From: Alphaproteobacteria bacterium
Lineage (GTDB): Bacteria; Pseudomonadota; Alphaproteobacteria; UBA8366
DNA length: 64,000 nucleotides
NCBI GenBank assembly: GCA_009377445.1
Contig: WHUA01000006.1
Coordinates: forward strand, 186,001-250,000
Direction of reading: 5' to 3'
The translations under genes were made by a program, and so were the position numbers. Under the pieces are notes generated by a model. That model saw only the letters and a program-made list of their open reading frames with translations, had not been told where the DNA came from and did not search any database. Within the stretch, counting starts at the first letter, position 1. Every line of letters starts with the position of its first letter. Of the stretch, positions 23,375 through 32,061 are shown piece after piece.

Positions 23375-25915
23375 TCAGGCCACCCCGGCTTGCTGGCCGA
23401 CAGCGATCTGCGCGCCGGTTTCCTCGTGCCCGTAGACGGTGTAGCTCTGGCCGTCGATGGTCGCCGTGTCGGTCTCGGTCCAGCCTTCGCCGATGTCGAC
23501 CTGGTCGCCTGCGTCGGCATCGATGACCAGGCTGTCGGCCAGGCCGGTGAAGGCGTTCACGCCGTCGGTGAGGCTCAAAACGGCATCCGCGTCGATGGTG
23601 AGGGTGGCGTTGCCGCCGCCGGTCAGGTCGATCCGCTCGATGCCGGTTACCTGGTTCGCGGCAAGCTGGCCGAGATTGAAGCTCTCGCCCGCGCCGGTGA
23701 ACTGCAGCGTATCCGTTCCCGCGCCGCCGGCGATCTGGGTGAAGGTCAGGTCCGGCACCTGGAACAGGTCGTTGCCGTCGCCGCCGAGTAGCGTGTCGCC
23801 CGCGGCGCCGATCAGTATGTCGTCGCCGGGCCCGCCGTCGACGCTGTCGCTGTCGGTATTCGGGGCTACGATGGGCGAAATGTCGACCGCGACCACGAGG
23901 TCCTGGTAATCGCTGTCGCCGCCGGCAAGGTCTTCAAAGCCGATGACGAGCTGGCCGTCGGCGCTGCCGAGGCCGCTGACCGCATGGTCGATTCCGTCGG
24001 CGTTCAGCGCGGGGCTCGCGGTATGGAAGACCGCGCCTTGGACTGCGATCTCGGTTTGGCCGTCGTCGGAAACGAAGAACAGGCCCGGGTTCGCGGTGTC
24101 GACCGTGGCGGGGTTGCCGTTGGCGTCGCGGAACTCGAAGCTGCCGTTCTGGAACTGGCCGAAGTCGTTCAGCCCGGCACCGTCGGCGACCAGGAAGAAG
24201 CCGAAGGTGTCGCCGGCCCCGACGTCGAGCGAGACGCTGTCGCCGGCTTGCAGCTCGCCGCCGCTGCCACTGGCCGACGCATCGTCCCAGACGAACTGCA
24301 CGTCGCTCAATTCGCCGTTCGGCCCGATTGTGTAGTAGCCCAGCGAATTCTGCTGGCCCGCCCCCTCGCTCTGGAAGGTGACGGAAACGGTATGGTCCGC
24401 CTGCAGCGTGAGGTCCGCCGAATCGACGCCGTTCACGACTGCCGGATCGACCGCCTGCCCGTCGGCGAGCGCCGGAATGGCCGCCGTGGTGACGAAGTCG
24501 TGGACGACCGGCGCGGCCGAGCCGCCGTTGTTCGCGTTCAGCACATCGTTGCCCGCGCCGCCGAGGATGACGTCGCTGCCGTTGTTGCCGATGACGGTGT
24601 CGTTGCCACCCTGGGTGTCGATGTTGTCTCCGAAGATGCTGCCGACGACGGTTTCGTTGCCGTCGTTGCCGAGGAAATCGACCGGACCGCCGGCGCCGCT
24701 GAAGTCGAACACAAGCGATTCCAGCGCGGCGACGGTCGTTTGCAGCGCTTCGGGCAGCGTCTCCCCGGCGCTCGCGAGGAGCGGAATCACCGGCGCCTGT
24801 TCGCCCGATGCCAACTCGTCCAGCAACTGCTGGAGCTGCGTCGCGACGCTGGGAAGCTGGACCAGCGTGTCGAATGCGCCCGGCCCGATCAGCTCCGGCC
24901 CCAGCAGGGCCGCGACGCTCTGCCCGACGCTGCCGGGCTGGCCGTCGCCCGGCTGGTTGGCGCCCTGGTCGCCCGGCGTGTCGGCGTCCTGGTTTTCGGC
25001 CGGCGGCTGGCTCAGATAGACGCCCGGCGCGACGCTCGATACGGCCTTGTAGATCGCGGCGTATTCGGTGGGCGACAGGACGAAGACGCTGGCGGGCGGC
25101 GCGTTGATGTTGGTGACCTGGGTGGTCGCGCCGGACTGGCTCATCGTCACGCTGCCGGCATTCGTCTCCACCATGATCGAGCCGTTGAGCACGGTGAACT
25201 GGCCGCCGAGGTCGTCGAGGTTGCCCGTCACCACGGTGCCGCGGATGCCGATCAGGGCAACCGGCGTGTTGACGGTCATGTGGCTCGGATCCTTCTTCGC
25301 CACCAGGCCGCTGGTGAAGATGAAGACGCCCTTGAGCATCGAGAAGGAGACTTCGCCGGAATGATCCTGCGGATTGAAGGTGAGCTGATCGAGGGCCAGC
25401 CTCGCGTCCGGGCCGATCGCGAAGGTCGTCTGGTCGACCAGGAGGATGCGGACGGCGCTGCCGCTGCCCGCGGTCTCGATCACGTCGCCCTGGTAGAGCG
25501 GGTCGCCGGTCCCGAGCTCGACCCGCGTTCCATCGGCGCGGACGGCGAAGACGCGCCCGCTGAGCTCCGACACCTGGCCGATCTGGGGGCCGCTCGCCGG
25601 CAGGCCGAGCTGGGCGTATTGCCCGGCGGTCGACGGCACGACGAACGACTCGATCATTTCGGGCGATGCGGCGCGCGCGCCGTCGGCGGTGACGAGGTCC
25701 GGCGCCGGATCGGCGGTGAAATAGCCGCGGACGACGATGCTTCGCCCGGCCGCGTCGGCGGCGATCAGGTCGCTGCCGTGCCGCACGTATTGCGCGTCGG
25801 ACAGAAAGGTCGCATCCGGCACGGTGACGGACGTCTGTCCGGCGGCGTCGACGTAAGCCGGTTCGGTCGATCCTTGCGTTTCTTCCGCCTTACCCGTCGT
25901 GTCTTGCGCGATCAC
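23375..25915 (-). CDS. Large secreted FecR-domain / RTX-repeat / DUF4114-like protein
   Basis: An acidic, nearly Cys-free protein of about 846 residues. From the N-terminus: a leader region, a FecR-like domain at about residues 115-260 (GRVFAVRADGTRVELGTGDP, MTVNTPVALIGIRGTVVTGN), an acidic linker, RTX-type calcium nonapeptides (GGNDTVIGNNGSDVILGGAG, later GGPGDDILIGAAGDTLLGGD), and between the RTX blocks a DUF4114-like domain (GYYTIGPNGELSDVQFVWDD, FEDLAGGDSDYQDLVV). This layout fits type I secretion and calcium-dependent folding outside the cell. The GTG start at 25915 is preferred for CGGAGG 6 bases upstream; an in-frame ATG exists at 25939. No type I secretion genes are nearby. Confidence 0.85.
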   Translation of the reverse strand: MIAQDTTGKAEETQGSTEPAYVDAAGQTSVTVPDATFLSDAQYVRHGSDLIAADAAGRSIVVRGYFTADPAPDLVTADGARAASPEMIESFVVPSTAGQYAQLGLPASGPQIGQVSELSGRVFAVRADGTRVELGTGDPLYQGDVIETAGSGSAVRILLVDQTTFAIGPDARLALDQLTFNPQDHSGEVSFSMLKGVFIFTSGLVAKKDPSHMTVNTPVALIGIRGTVVTGNLDDLGGQFTVLNGSIMVETNAGSVTMSQSGATTQVTNINAPPASVFVLSPTEYAAIYKAVSSVAPGVYLSQPPAENQDADTPGDQGANQPGDGQPGSVGQSVAALLGPELIGPGAFDTLVQLPSVATQLQQLLDELASGEQAPVIPLLASAGETLPEALQTTVAALESLVFDFSGAGGPVDFLGNDGNETVVGSIFGDNIDTQGGNDTVIGNNGSDVILGGAGNDVLNANNGGSAAPVVHDFVTTAAIPALADGQAVDPAVVNGVDSADLTLQADHTVSVTFQSEGAGQQNSLGYYTIGPNGELSDVQFVWDDASASGSGGELQAGDSVSLDVGAGDTFGFFLVADGAGLNDFGQFQNGSFEFRDANGNPATVDTANPGLFFVSDDGQTEIAVQGAVFHTASPALNADGIDHAVSGLGSADGQLVIGFEDLAGGDSDYQDLVVAVDISPIVAPNTDSDSVDGGPGDDILIGAAGDTLLGGDGNDLFQVPDLTFTQIAGGAGTDTLQFTGAGESFNLGQLAANQVTGIERIDLTGGGNATLTIDADAVLSLTDGVNAFTGLADSLVIDADAGDQVDIGEGWTETDTATIDGQSYTVYGHEETGAQIAVGQQAGVA

Positions 25916-26044
25916 CCGATGCCTCCGCCGCGCCGTCATGATCGGTCGCGGTCAATTTATTGCGCGCACTATCGCATCGAATCGGGGGAAGTGCCGAGAA
26001 AATTCCGACTACCTCCTTTGGCGAAGACGCCGATTTTCGCGATG

Positions 26045-26983
26045 TCAGGCGACGAGGCCGAAGGGCTTGTTGCCGCCGAGGCTGCGCGCCGCCGCGTCGA
26101 TCTCCCTGGCGTAGGGGAGGCTGAGCTGAGCGCCGAGCTTGGTGCAGGCGAGCGCGGCCCCGGCGGAGGCGCGGCGCACCGCTTCCTCCATATCGAAGCC
26201 CTTGTCCAGGGACGCGCAGAGCACCCCGGCGAACGCATCGCCCGCGCCCGTCGTGTCGACGGTGGACACCGGGAGCGCCGGGACGAGGAAACCACCATCC
26301 GGACCGAAGCAGATCGCGCCTTCCGCGCCGAGCGTCATGATGCAGGAAAAGCCGTATCGCTTGGTCAGGCCGGACACGATGTCGGCGGGCTTCGCCGCGG
26401 CGACGCCGGCGGCCTCGGCCACCATTCGCCCTTCGATCCGGTTGACCAGCAGGACGTCGATGCCATGCAGCACGCGTTCCGGAATCCGTCCCGCGGGGGC
26501 TGCGCTCAGCATGATGCGCGCGCCGGCCGACCGCGCCAGGCTCGCCGCCTTCCAGTTCTCGTCGGGCGGCACCTCCATCTGCAAGGCCAGCCAGTCTCCC
26601 CGGCGCAGCGTTCGCCCCGCCATCTGAGACGCGCGCACGTCGAGGTTGGCGCCCGAGGCGACGACGATGGCGTTCTCGCCGGCATCGTCGACGCAAACGC
26701 TGGCGCAGCAGGTCGGGCGAGGCGAAATGCCGACTCCCGACAGATCCAGCGCCTCGCGGCGGAGCAGCGACAGGGCGGTATCGGCGAAGGCGTCGCGCCC
26801 GACGCAGCCGATCATCCCCACGCCCGCGCCGGCGCGGGCCGCGGCCAACGCCTGGTTGGCGCCCTTGCCGCCGGGGGCGAGGAAGTATTCCGGGCATAGC
26901 ATCGTCTCGCCCGGCCGCGGCAGCGACGGCACACGCATGACCATGTCGACGTTTATCGAGCCGAAGACGGTGATCATCCGCAT
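26045..26983 (-). CDS. rbsK: PfkB-family sugar kinase, ribokinase-like
   Basis: Kinase of 312 residues predicted to phosphorylate ribose or a related sugar or nucleoside. The N-terminal ITVFGSINVDMVMRVPSLPR with GGKGANQALAAA (PfkB signature 1) and the C-terminal DTTGAGDAFAGVLCASL (signature 2, catalytic Asp in GAGD) are intact. The frame is open upstream to 27169, but the ATG at 26981-26983 (or 26975-26977) gives standard length. No ribose transporter is adjacent, so the physiological sugar is uncertain. Confidence 0.9.
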   Translation of the reverse strand: MRMITVFGSINVDMVMRVPSLPRPGETMLCPEYFLAPGGKGANQALAAARAGAGVGMIGCVGRDAFADTALSLLRREALDLSGVGISPRPTCCASVCVDDAGENAIVVASGANLDVRASQMAGRTLRRGDWLALQMEVPPDENWKAASLARSAGARIMLSAAPAGRIPERVLHGIDVLLVNRIEGRMVAEAAGVAAAKPADIVSGLTKRYGFSCIMTLGAEGAICFGPDGGFLVPALPVSTVDTTGAGDAFAGVLCASLDKGFDMEEAVRRASAGAALACTKLGAQLSLPYAREIDAAARSLGGNKPFGLVA

Positions 26984-27204
26984 GATCCGCGCTGCGCCGC
27001 CCCGAACGGCGGCGCAATCTCCATGCGACATGAGAACGGGCACCGTCAAGTGTTCCGGGACGCGCCGGGAGTCCCCGGGCCCGGCACGTGAACGAGCAGG
27101 CCCCTCCTGCCGAAGGTTAAGCTGATATACTTTCGTCCGTGGAAGGCGCGGCGGGTTGGCTTCGATCAACGCGGCGAACGCCGCGCCGGTTCCGGGAGGG
27201 CATG

Positions 27205-27996
27205 ATGATCGTAGACAGCCACTTTCACGCCTGGTCGCCGGCTAGCAGCCTCGCCGCCGACCGCGCCTATGCGCCGGCCGCCGCCACGACTATCGAGGAC
27301 GCGCTCGTGATGCAGGTGCGCCACGGCGTGGACCATGCGGTGATGATCCAGCCCAGCTTCCTCGGCACGGACAACAGCTACATCCTCGACTGCCTGAAGG
27401 CGCATCCGAACCGGCTCCGCGCGACCGTCGTCGTCGATCCCGCCATCTCGGAGGCAGAACTGGAGGCGATGGACCGGCTCGGCGTGGTCGGCTTTCGCCT
27501 GAACCTGCATAGCGCGAGGTCGATGCCGAACTACGCCAGCCCGCTCTATCACCGGCTCTACGACTGGGCGGCGGCGCACGGCTGGCATGCGGAGGTGATC
27601 GCCCAGGGCGCGATCTGGGCGGACGTGCTGCTACGCCTCAAGCCATGGAAGCTGGCGGTGGTGGTCGACCACTTCGGCATGCCGAGCCCGGCCGCCGATC
27701 CCGATGAGATCGGTTTCGGCGCGGTGCTCGAAGCCGGGCGGGAAGGCAGGGCGTGGGTGAAGTTTTCCGCGCCCTACCGCCAGGAAGTCCCGGACCTGGC
27801 GCGCTACGCCGCGCGCTTGCTGGCGGCTTTCGGCCGCGACCGCATCGTCTGGGCGAGCGATTATCCGTGGACCAACCACGAGGCCGGGCGCAGCTATCCG
27901 GCTCTGCTCGACGCGCTGTCCGGATGGGTTCCGGACGACGAGCTGCGCCAGGCCATACTGGGCCCCAATGCCGCGCGGCTGTTCCGCTTCGGCTGA
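27205..27996 (+). CDS. Amidohydrolase 2 family protein, 2-pyrone-4,6-dicarboxylate lactonase-like
   Basis: A TIM-barrel hydrolase of 263 residues. It begins MIVDSHFHAW with the H-x-H metal motif, and later has LNLHSA, VVVDHFGMPSP and WASDYPWTNHE, the pattern of LigI-like lactonases and related lactone or dicarboxylate hydrolases. The second of two adjacent ATGs (27205) is preferred because GGGAGG at 27194-27199 is then 5 bases away. It precedes a cupin and the UbiD/UbiX pair, suggesting a role in degradation of carboxylated ring compounds. Confidence 0.86.
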   Translation: MIVDSHFHAWSPASSLAADRAYAPAAATTIEDALVMQVRHGVDHAVMIQPSFLGTDNSYILDCLKAHPNRLRATVVVDPAISEAELEAMDRLGVVGFRLNLHSARSMPNYASPLYHRLYDWAAAHGWHAEVIAQGAIWADVLLRLKPWKLAVVVDHFGMPSPAADPDEIGFGAVLEAGREGRAWVKFSAPYRQEVPDLARYAARLLAAFGRDRIVWASDYPWTNHEAGRSYPALLDALSGWVPDDELRQAILGPNAARLFRFG

Positions 27997-28009
27997 CCGA
28001 GGCGCGCGG

Positions 28010-28255
28010 TCAGTTGCGGAACGGGTCGCGCTTATCCAGGTTGCAAAGCTCCAGCACGTCGTCGAGCTCCAGGACGTCGTATTCCTCCCCCAGGAAGGCG
28101 ATGTCGTCCTCGACATCGAAGTCCGTGTCCTCGTCGAGCGTGTCCTCGATCTGCTCCGCATACTCGTCGAAATTTTCCGCGAGGATCTCCTCGCGTGCGA
28201 TGGCGTCAATGATCTTGGGCTCGATGCGGTGCGCCCCGACTCTTGTACGGGCCAT
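28010..28255 (-). CDS. Small acidic protein of unknown function
   Basis: An 81-residue, very acidic protein. It begins MARTRVGAHRIEPKII and then becomes a dense run of Glu and Asp (EDTLDEDTDFDVEDDIAF). It is predicted largely helical with no signal peptide and one Cys. The start is supported by GAGGGGACA upstream of ATG 28253-28255, and third-position GC matches real genes. I do not recognise the family; charge and size would fit a DNA-mimic or a partner-binding protein, but this is speculation. Confidence 0.65.
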   Translation of the reverse strand: MARTRVGAHRIEPKIIDAIAREEILAENFDEYAEQIEDTLDEDTDFDVEDDIAFLGEEYDVLELDDVLELCNLDKRDPFRN

Positions 28256-28431
28256 TTTCTTTGTCCCCTCTTCAATCACATACGGCGTTCTGCCATCGAC
28301 GAGGCTATCGGTGATTTATTTAAAAAACTGTAAACGGAAATTGCCGTCTTCTGCGGATGTTGCAGCGATGCCCGCCATGCTACGATAGGACCCGCTTTGG
28401 GTGACGCAGGCTTTGGATCTCGGAATACGCC

Positions 28432-28743
28432 ATGTCTGATACGGACTTACTGAAACCGGCTTATTTTCGGCTTCCGGTGGATCGGGAGGCGGTGGCCCAG
28501 AACTGGAGCGGCCGCGGCTACTCCTGCCACGATTTCGTCGACCCCCCGGGGCGCGCCTGGCTCGACTTCCTGCACGACTGCAACGAAGTGCTGACCGTGA
28601 TCGAAGGCCGGCTCGAGCTCGAGGTGAAGGGGCGGCGGGTCGTCGTCTCGCCCGGCGACGAGGTGTTCATTCCGAAGGGCGCCAGCCATTCGGTCTTCAA
28701 CGTCCACGACGGCACGACGGTCTGGCTCTACGGCTACGACTGA
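28432..28743 (+). CDS. Cupin-domain protein
   Basis: A single small cupin (103 residues). The two cupin motifs are partly visible: a degenerate first motif around NEVLTVIEGRLELEVKG and a second motif PGDEVFIPKGASHSVFN with the metal-type His. The first motif lacks the usual HxH, so metal binding is uncertain. It lies 114 bp upstream of the UbiD gene on the same strand and could be a small-molecule-binding or isomerase-type accessory. Confidence 0.82.
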   Translation: MSDTDLLKPAYFRLPVDREAVAQNWSGRGYSCHDFVDPPGRAWLDFLHDCNEVLTVIEGRLELEVKGRRVVVSPGDEVFIPKGASHSVFNVHDGTTVWLYGYD

Positions 28744-28857
28744 CGGGCGGCCCTGCCGGTCCTATGGCTGGGCCGGCGCCAGCGCGCTATCATCGCTCCA
28801 ACAAGAAAATCCGGCGCATGGTCAGTAGAGGCGCCGGCATCGAACGGAGGAGCACGT

Positions 28858-30525
28858 ATGGACGATACCGCAAAGGCCGTGGCGGGAAAGCGGGCCTATA
28901 ACGACCTGCAGGAGCATATCGCCGCCCTCGACAAGGCCGGCCTGCTGACCACCATAGACGCGCCGATCAACAAGGACACGGAGATGCATCCGCTGGTCCG
29001 CTGGCAGTTCCGCGGCGGCATCCCGGAGCCCGAGCGCAAAGCCTTTCTCTTCACCAACGTCACCGACAGCAAAAGGCGGAAATACGATATCCCGGTCCTG
29101 GTCGGCGGGCTCGCCGCCAATCCCGAGATCTATCGCATCGGCATGGGCGTCAACTCGCTCGCCGAGATCGGCCCGAAATGGGACCACGGCCTCGGCAACC
29201 CGATCGAGCCGGCCGTCGTCACGAAGGCGCCCTGCCAGGAAATCGTGCTGCAGGGCGCGGAAATCCAAGGCGAGGGGAAGGGGCTGGATGCTCTGCCCAT
29301 TCCCATCTCGACGCCGGGCTTCGATGTCGCGCCCTATTTCACGGCGGCGACCTGGATCACCAAGGATCCGGACGACGGCATCCAGAACATGGGGGTCTAC
29401 CGCGGCAACCTGAAGGCGCCCGACCGGGTCGCCGTGATGATGCTGATGTCGCTTTCGGCAGGCGGCTATTACCACTGGAAGAAATACCAGGCGCGCGGCC
29501 AGAAGATGCCGGTCGCGATCATCCTCGGCTGCCCGCCCGTGGTGGAATATACCGGGCCGCAGAAGGTCAAGATGGGGGTGGACGAGCTGTGGGTCGCGGG
29601 TGGGCTGGCGGGCGGGCCGATCAACGTGGTCAAGGCCAAGACCGTCGACCTGCTGGTCCCCGCCGAAGCGCAGATCGTCATCGAGGGGCTGATCGACCCC
29701 GAGTATCTCGAGCCGGAAGGGCCGTTCGGCGAATCGCACGGCTACGTCGCGCTCGAAGAATACAACATGGTCATGGATGTAACGGCGATCACCCGCCGCA
29801 AGCAGCCGATCATCAGCTCGATCATCTCGCAGGTGACGCCGAGCGAATCCAGCGTCATCAAGCGCGTCGCGTATGAGCCGATGTTCCTCAGCCATCTGCG
29901 CGACACGCTCAGCATCAAGGGCGTCAAGAAGGTGGCGCTGCACGAGCCGCTGACCAACCTGCGCCGGGTGGTCATGGTGCAGTTCGAGCGCGGCGTGGCG
30001 AAGACCGAGGTCTGGCGCGCGCTCTACGGCGTCTCGTCCTTCATGCCCGCGGTCGGCAAGTACTGCATCGCCATCGACGAGGACATCGATCCCGACAACG
30101 GCGATTCCGTATTCTGGGCCATGTCCTACCGCGCCAACCCGGCGTTGGACATCCAAATTCTGAAGCACCGGGCGCGCGGCCATGGTCCGGTGCTGCAGGG
30201 GGTGGAGAGCGATTCGACGCTGCTGATCGACGCCACGCTGAAGGCCGACATGCCGCCGGTCGCGCTGCCGAAGAAGAAGTACATGGAGCACGCCAAGGTT
30301 CTATGGGAGAAGCTGGGCCTGCCGCCGCTCAAGCCGGAATCGCCGTGGTACGGCTATTCGCTCGGCGACTGGACGGAGGAGTGGGACCTCGCCGCGGAGC
30401 GGGCGGCCGAGGGCGAGTATCTCCGCAACGGCGAGCGCAGCGCGCAATGGCGCCGCAAGCTGGAGAACCCGCAGGTGCCGATCCGCGACGTGCTCGGCGG
30501 CGACATCTTCGGTGACAAGCTGTGA
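28858..30525 (+). CDS. UbiD-family prenylated-FMN-dependent (de)carboxylase
   Basis: Enzyme of 555 residues that reversibly decarboxylates an aromatic or alpha,beta-unsaturated acid using prenylated FMN. The catalytic signature EPEGPFGESHGYVALEEYNM carries the conserved Glu residues, and PVAIILGCPPVVEY and GGPINVVKAKTVDLLVPAEA are typical of the family. Longer than E. coli UbiD (about 500), it resembles catabolic members. It is followed at once by a UbiX-type cofactor synthase (GTGA overlap), as expected of a dedicated pair, and so probably does not serve ubiquinone synthesis. GGAGGAG precedes the ATG. The substrate is unknown. Confidence 0.92.
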   Translation: MDDTAKAVAGKRAYNDLQEHIAALDKAGLLTTIDAPINKDTEMHPLVRWQFRGGIPEPERKAFLFTNVTDSKRRKYDIPVLVGGLAANPEIYRIGMGVNSLAEIGPKWDHGLGNPIEPAVVTKAPCQEIVLQGAEIQGEGKGLDALPIPISTPGFDVAPYFTAATWITKDPDDGIQNMGVYRGNLKAPDRVAVMMLMSLSAGGYYHWKKYQARGQKMPVAIILGCPPVVEYTGPQKVKMGVDELWVAGGLAGGPINVVKAKTVDLLVPAEAQIVIEGLIDPEYLEPEGPFGESHGYVALEEYNMVMDVTAITRRKQPIISSIISQVTPSESSVIKRVAYEPMFLSHLRDTLSIKGVKKVALHEPLTNLRRVVMVQFERGVAKTEVWRALYGVSSFMPAVGKYCIAIDEDIDPDNGDSVFWAMSYRANPALDIQILKHRARGHGPVLQGVESDSTLLIDATLKADMPPVALPKKKYMEHAKVLWEKLGLPPLKPESPWYGYSLGDWTEEWDLAAERAAEGEYLRNGERSAQWRRKLENPQVPIRDVLGGDIFGDKL

Positions 30526-31181
30526 GCGCACCCACGGCGACCAGGACGCCGCCGTCCAGGGACGACGCGCCGGCGGTGGAGACGGTCGGCCGGCCTCGCC
30601 TCGTCGTCGGCATCACCGGCGCATCGGGCGTCGTCTACGGCATCCGCATGCTGGAGGCGCTGCTGGGCCTGCCCATCGAAAGCCACCTCGTCATGTCGAA
30701 GTCGGCCGAGATGACGATCGCCTACGAGACGGATCTGAAGGCGGCGGATGTCAAGGCGATGGCCGACGTCGTCTATCCGATCGGCGATATCGGCGCGGCG
30801 ATTTCCTCCGGCTCGTTCCGCACGATGGGCATGGTGGTGGCGCCCTGCACGGTGCGCACGCTGTCCGAGATCGCGAGCGGCGTGACCTCGACGCTGCTCA
30901 CCCGCGCGGCCGACGTGACCTTGAAGGAGCGCCGCCGCCTCGTGCTCATGCTGCGTGAGACGCCGCTGCACGCAGGCCATATCCGCTCCATGCTGCAGGT
31001 GACCGAGATGGGCGCCATCGTCGCCCCGCCGGTGCCCGCCTTCTACACCCGCCCGGCAAGCGTCGCCGATATCGTCGACCAGACGGTCGGCCGCGCGCTC
31101 GACCTCTTCGGCATCGATTCCGGCCTGCCCAAACGCTGGGGCGAGGATGTGAATGGAGGACGGGGCGAGGGTGGTGGCTGA
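30522..31181 (+). CDS. ubiX: UbiX-family flavin prenyltransferase
   Basis: Makes prenylated FMN for UbiD-type decarboxylases. The 219-residue protein has the family N-terminal motif VVGITGASGVVYGIRMLEAL, SSGSFRTMGMVVAPCTVRTL in the FMN site, and RRRLVLMLRETPLHAGHIRS near the C-terminus. It starts with GTG overlapping the UbiD stop, so the two are translationally coupled. The C-terminal end (VNGGRGEGGG) is glycine-rich low complexity that abuts the repeat element beginning at 31182, suggesting the natural end was altered by the element. Confidence 0.92.
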   Translation: MSAPTATRTPPSRDDAPAVETVGRPRLVVGITGASGVVYGIRMLEALLGLPIESHLVMSKSAEMTIAYETDLKAADVKAMADVVYPIGDIGAAISSGSFRTMGMVVAPCTVRTLSEIASGVTSTLLTRAADVTLKERRRLVLMLRETPLHAGHIRSMLQVTEMGAIVAPPVPAFYTRPASVADIVDQTVGRALDLFGIDSGLPKRWGEDVNGGRGEGGG

Positions 31182-31276
31182 CCCCCCACCCCAACCCTCC
31201 CCCGCAAGGGGGGAGGGAGAATAATCAAGCTATCACAAAGTCCTCCCCCCTTGCGGGGGAGGATTTAGGTGGGGGG
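31182..31276. repeat. Palindromic intergenic repeat, family A, copy 1
   Basis: A 95-bp element bounded by CCCCCCACC and GGTGGGGGG, built from two internal hairpins (CCCTCCCCCGCAAGGGGGG and CCCCCCTTGCGGGGGAGG) facing each other around a short variable centre. A second copy in opposite orientation lies at 42096-42186, with identical hairpins and a different centre. It begins one base after the UbiX stop. Confidence 0.85.
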
Positions 31277-31359
31277 TGCGGCGCCACCGGCGTTGACGGT
31301 CTTCGCCGCCCGGCGCTACGCTTTCGCCGTATCGAACGGCACGCGGCAGGGAGAACGAC

Positions 31360-32061
31360 ATGGCGCAACTGGTCGACGTGAAGGTGGGCGGCAGCCCGAT
31401 GCGGATCTGCACCGCCTCGCCGAAAGGGAAAGGGCCGTTCCCCGGCGTTCTCGTCACGATCCATGGCCCCGGCCTCGACGACTTCGAGTTCGACCTCGCC
31501 GACAAGCTGGCCGCCGAGGGGTTCATCACCGCCGCGCCCGATATCTTCCACCGCCAGCCGAACGAGAAGGACCCGGCGAAACGCCGCGGCAATCTCAAGG
31601 ACGACGAGCTGGTCGCCGACATGGACGCGGGCCTCGCCTGGCTCGAAAGCTCCGGCCGCGCCGACATGAAGAAGCTCGCGATCCTCGGCCACTGCATGGG
31701 CGGGCGGCAATCCTACCTCGGTGCTTGCACGCGCCCGGTCTTCCGTTGCTGCGTCGTCTATTACGGCGGCAATCTCTTCAAGCCCTGGGGCCATGCCGGG
31801 CCTTCGCCCTTCGACAAGCTCGCGAAGCTCGAGGCGCCGCTGATCGCCTTCTACGGCAACGACGACGACAACCCGTCGCCCGCCGACGTGGACCGGACCG
31901 AGGCCGAGCTGAAGCGGCTGGGCAAGGAGCACGAGTTCCACCGTTACGACGGCGCCGGCCACGCCTTCCAGAATTTCCTGGCTGCCGACAAGTACCGGCC
32001 CGATGCGACGCGGGATTCCTGGGCGCGCACGGTGAAGTTCCTACTCCGGCATCTCGGGTGA
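31360..32061 (+). CDS. Dienelactone hydrolase family protein
   Basis: An alpha/beta hydrolase of 233 residues of the carboxymethylenebutenolidase type. The catalytic Cys is C112 in LGHCMGGRQSY, the His is about 201 in DGAGHAF, and the acid is likely Asp in FYGNDDDNPSP near residue 170. Members open ring-cleavage lactones, though many have broader esterase activity. It has its own ribosome site (GGGAGA). Its stop overlaps the GTG of the next gene, so the two are coupled. The neighbouring UbiD/UbiX pair fits aromatic degradation. Confidence 0.92.
   Translation: MAQLVDVKVGGSPMRICTASPKGKGPFPGVLVTIHGPGLDDFEFDLADKLAAEGFITAAPDIFHRQPNEKDPAKRRGNLKDDELVADMDAGLAWLESSGRADMKKLAILGHCMGGRQSYLGACTRPVFRCCVVYYGGNLFKPWGHAGPSPFDKLAKLEAPLIAFYGNDDDNPSPADVDRTEAELKRLGKEHEFHRYDGAGHAFQNFLAADKYRPDATRDSWARTVKFLLRHLG

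Noticed and set aside
28858..31181. Ubiquinone-biosynthesis ubiD/ubiX
   Set aside because: No ubi genes accompany them and the surroundings are catabolic, so a catabolic UbiD is favoured; the ubiX symbol refers to the cofactor synthase family only.
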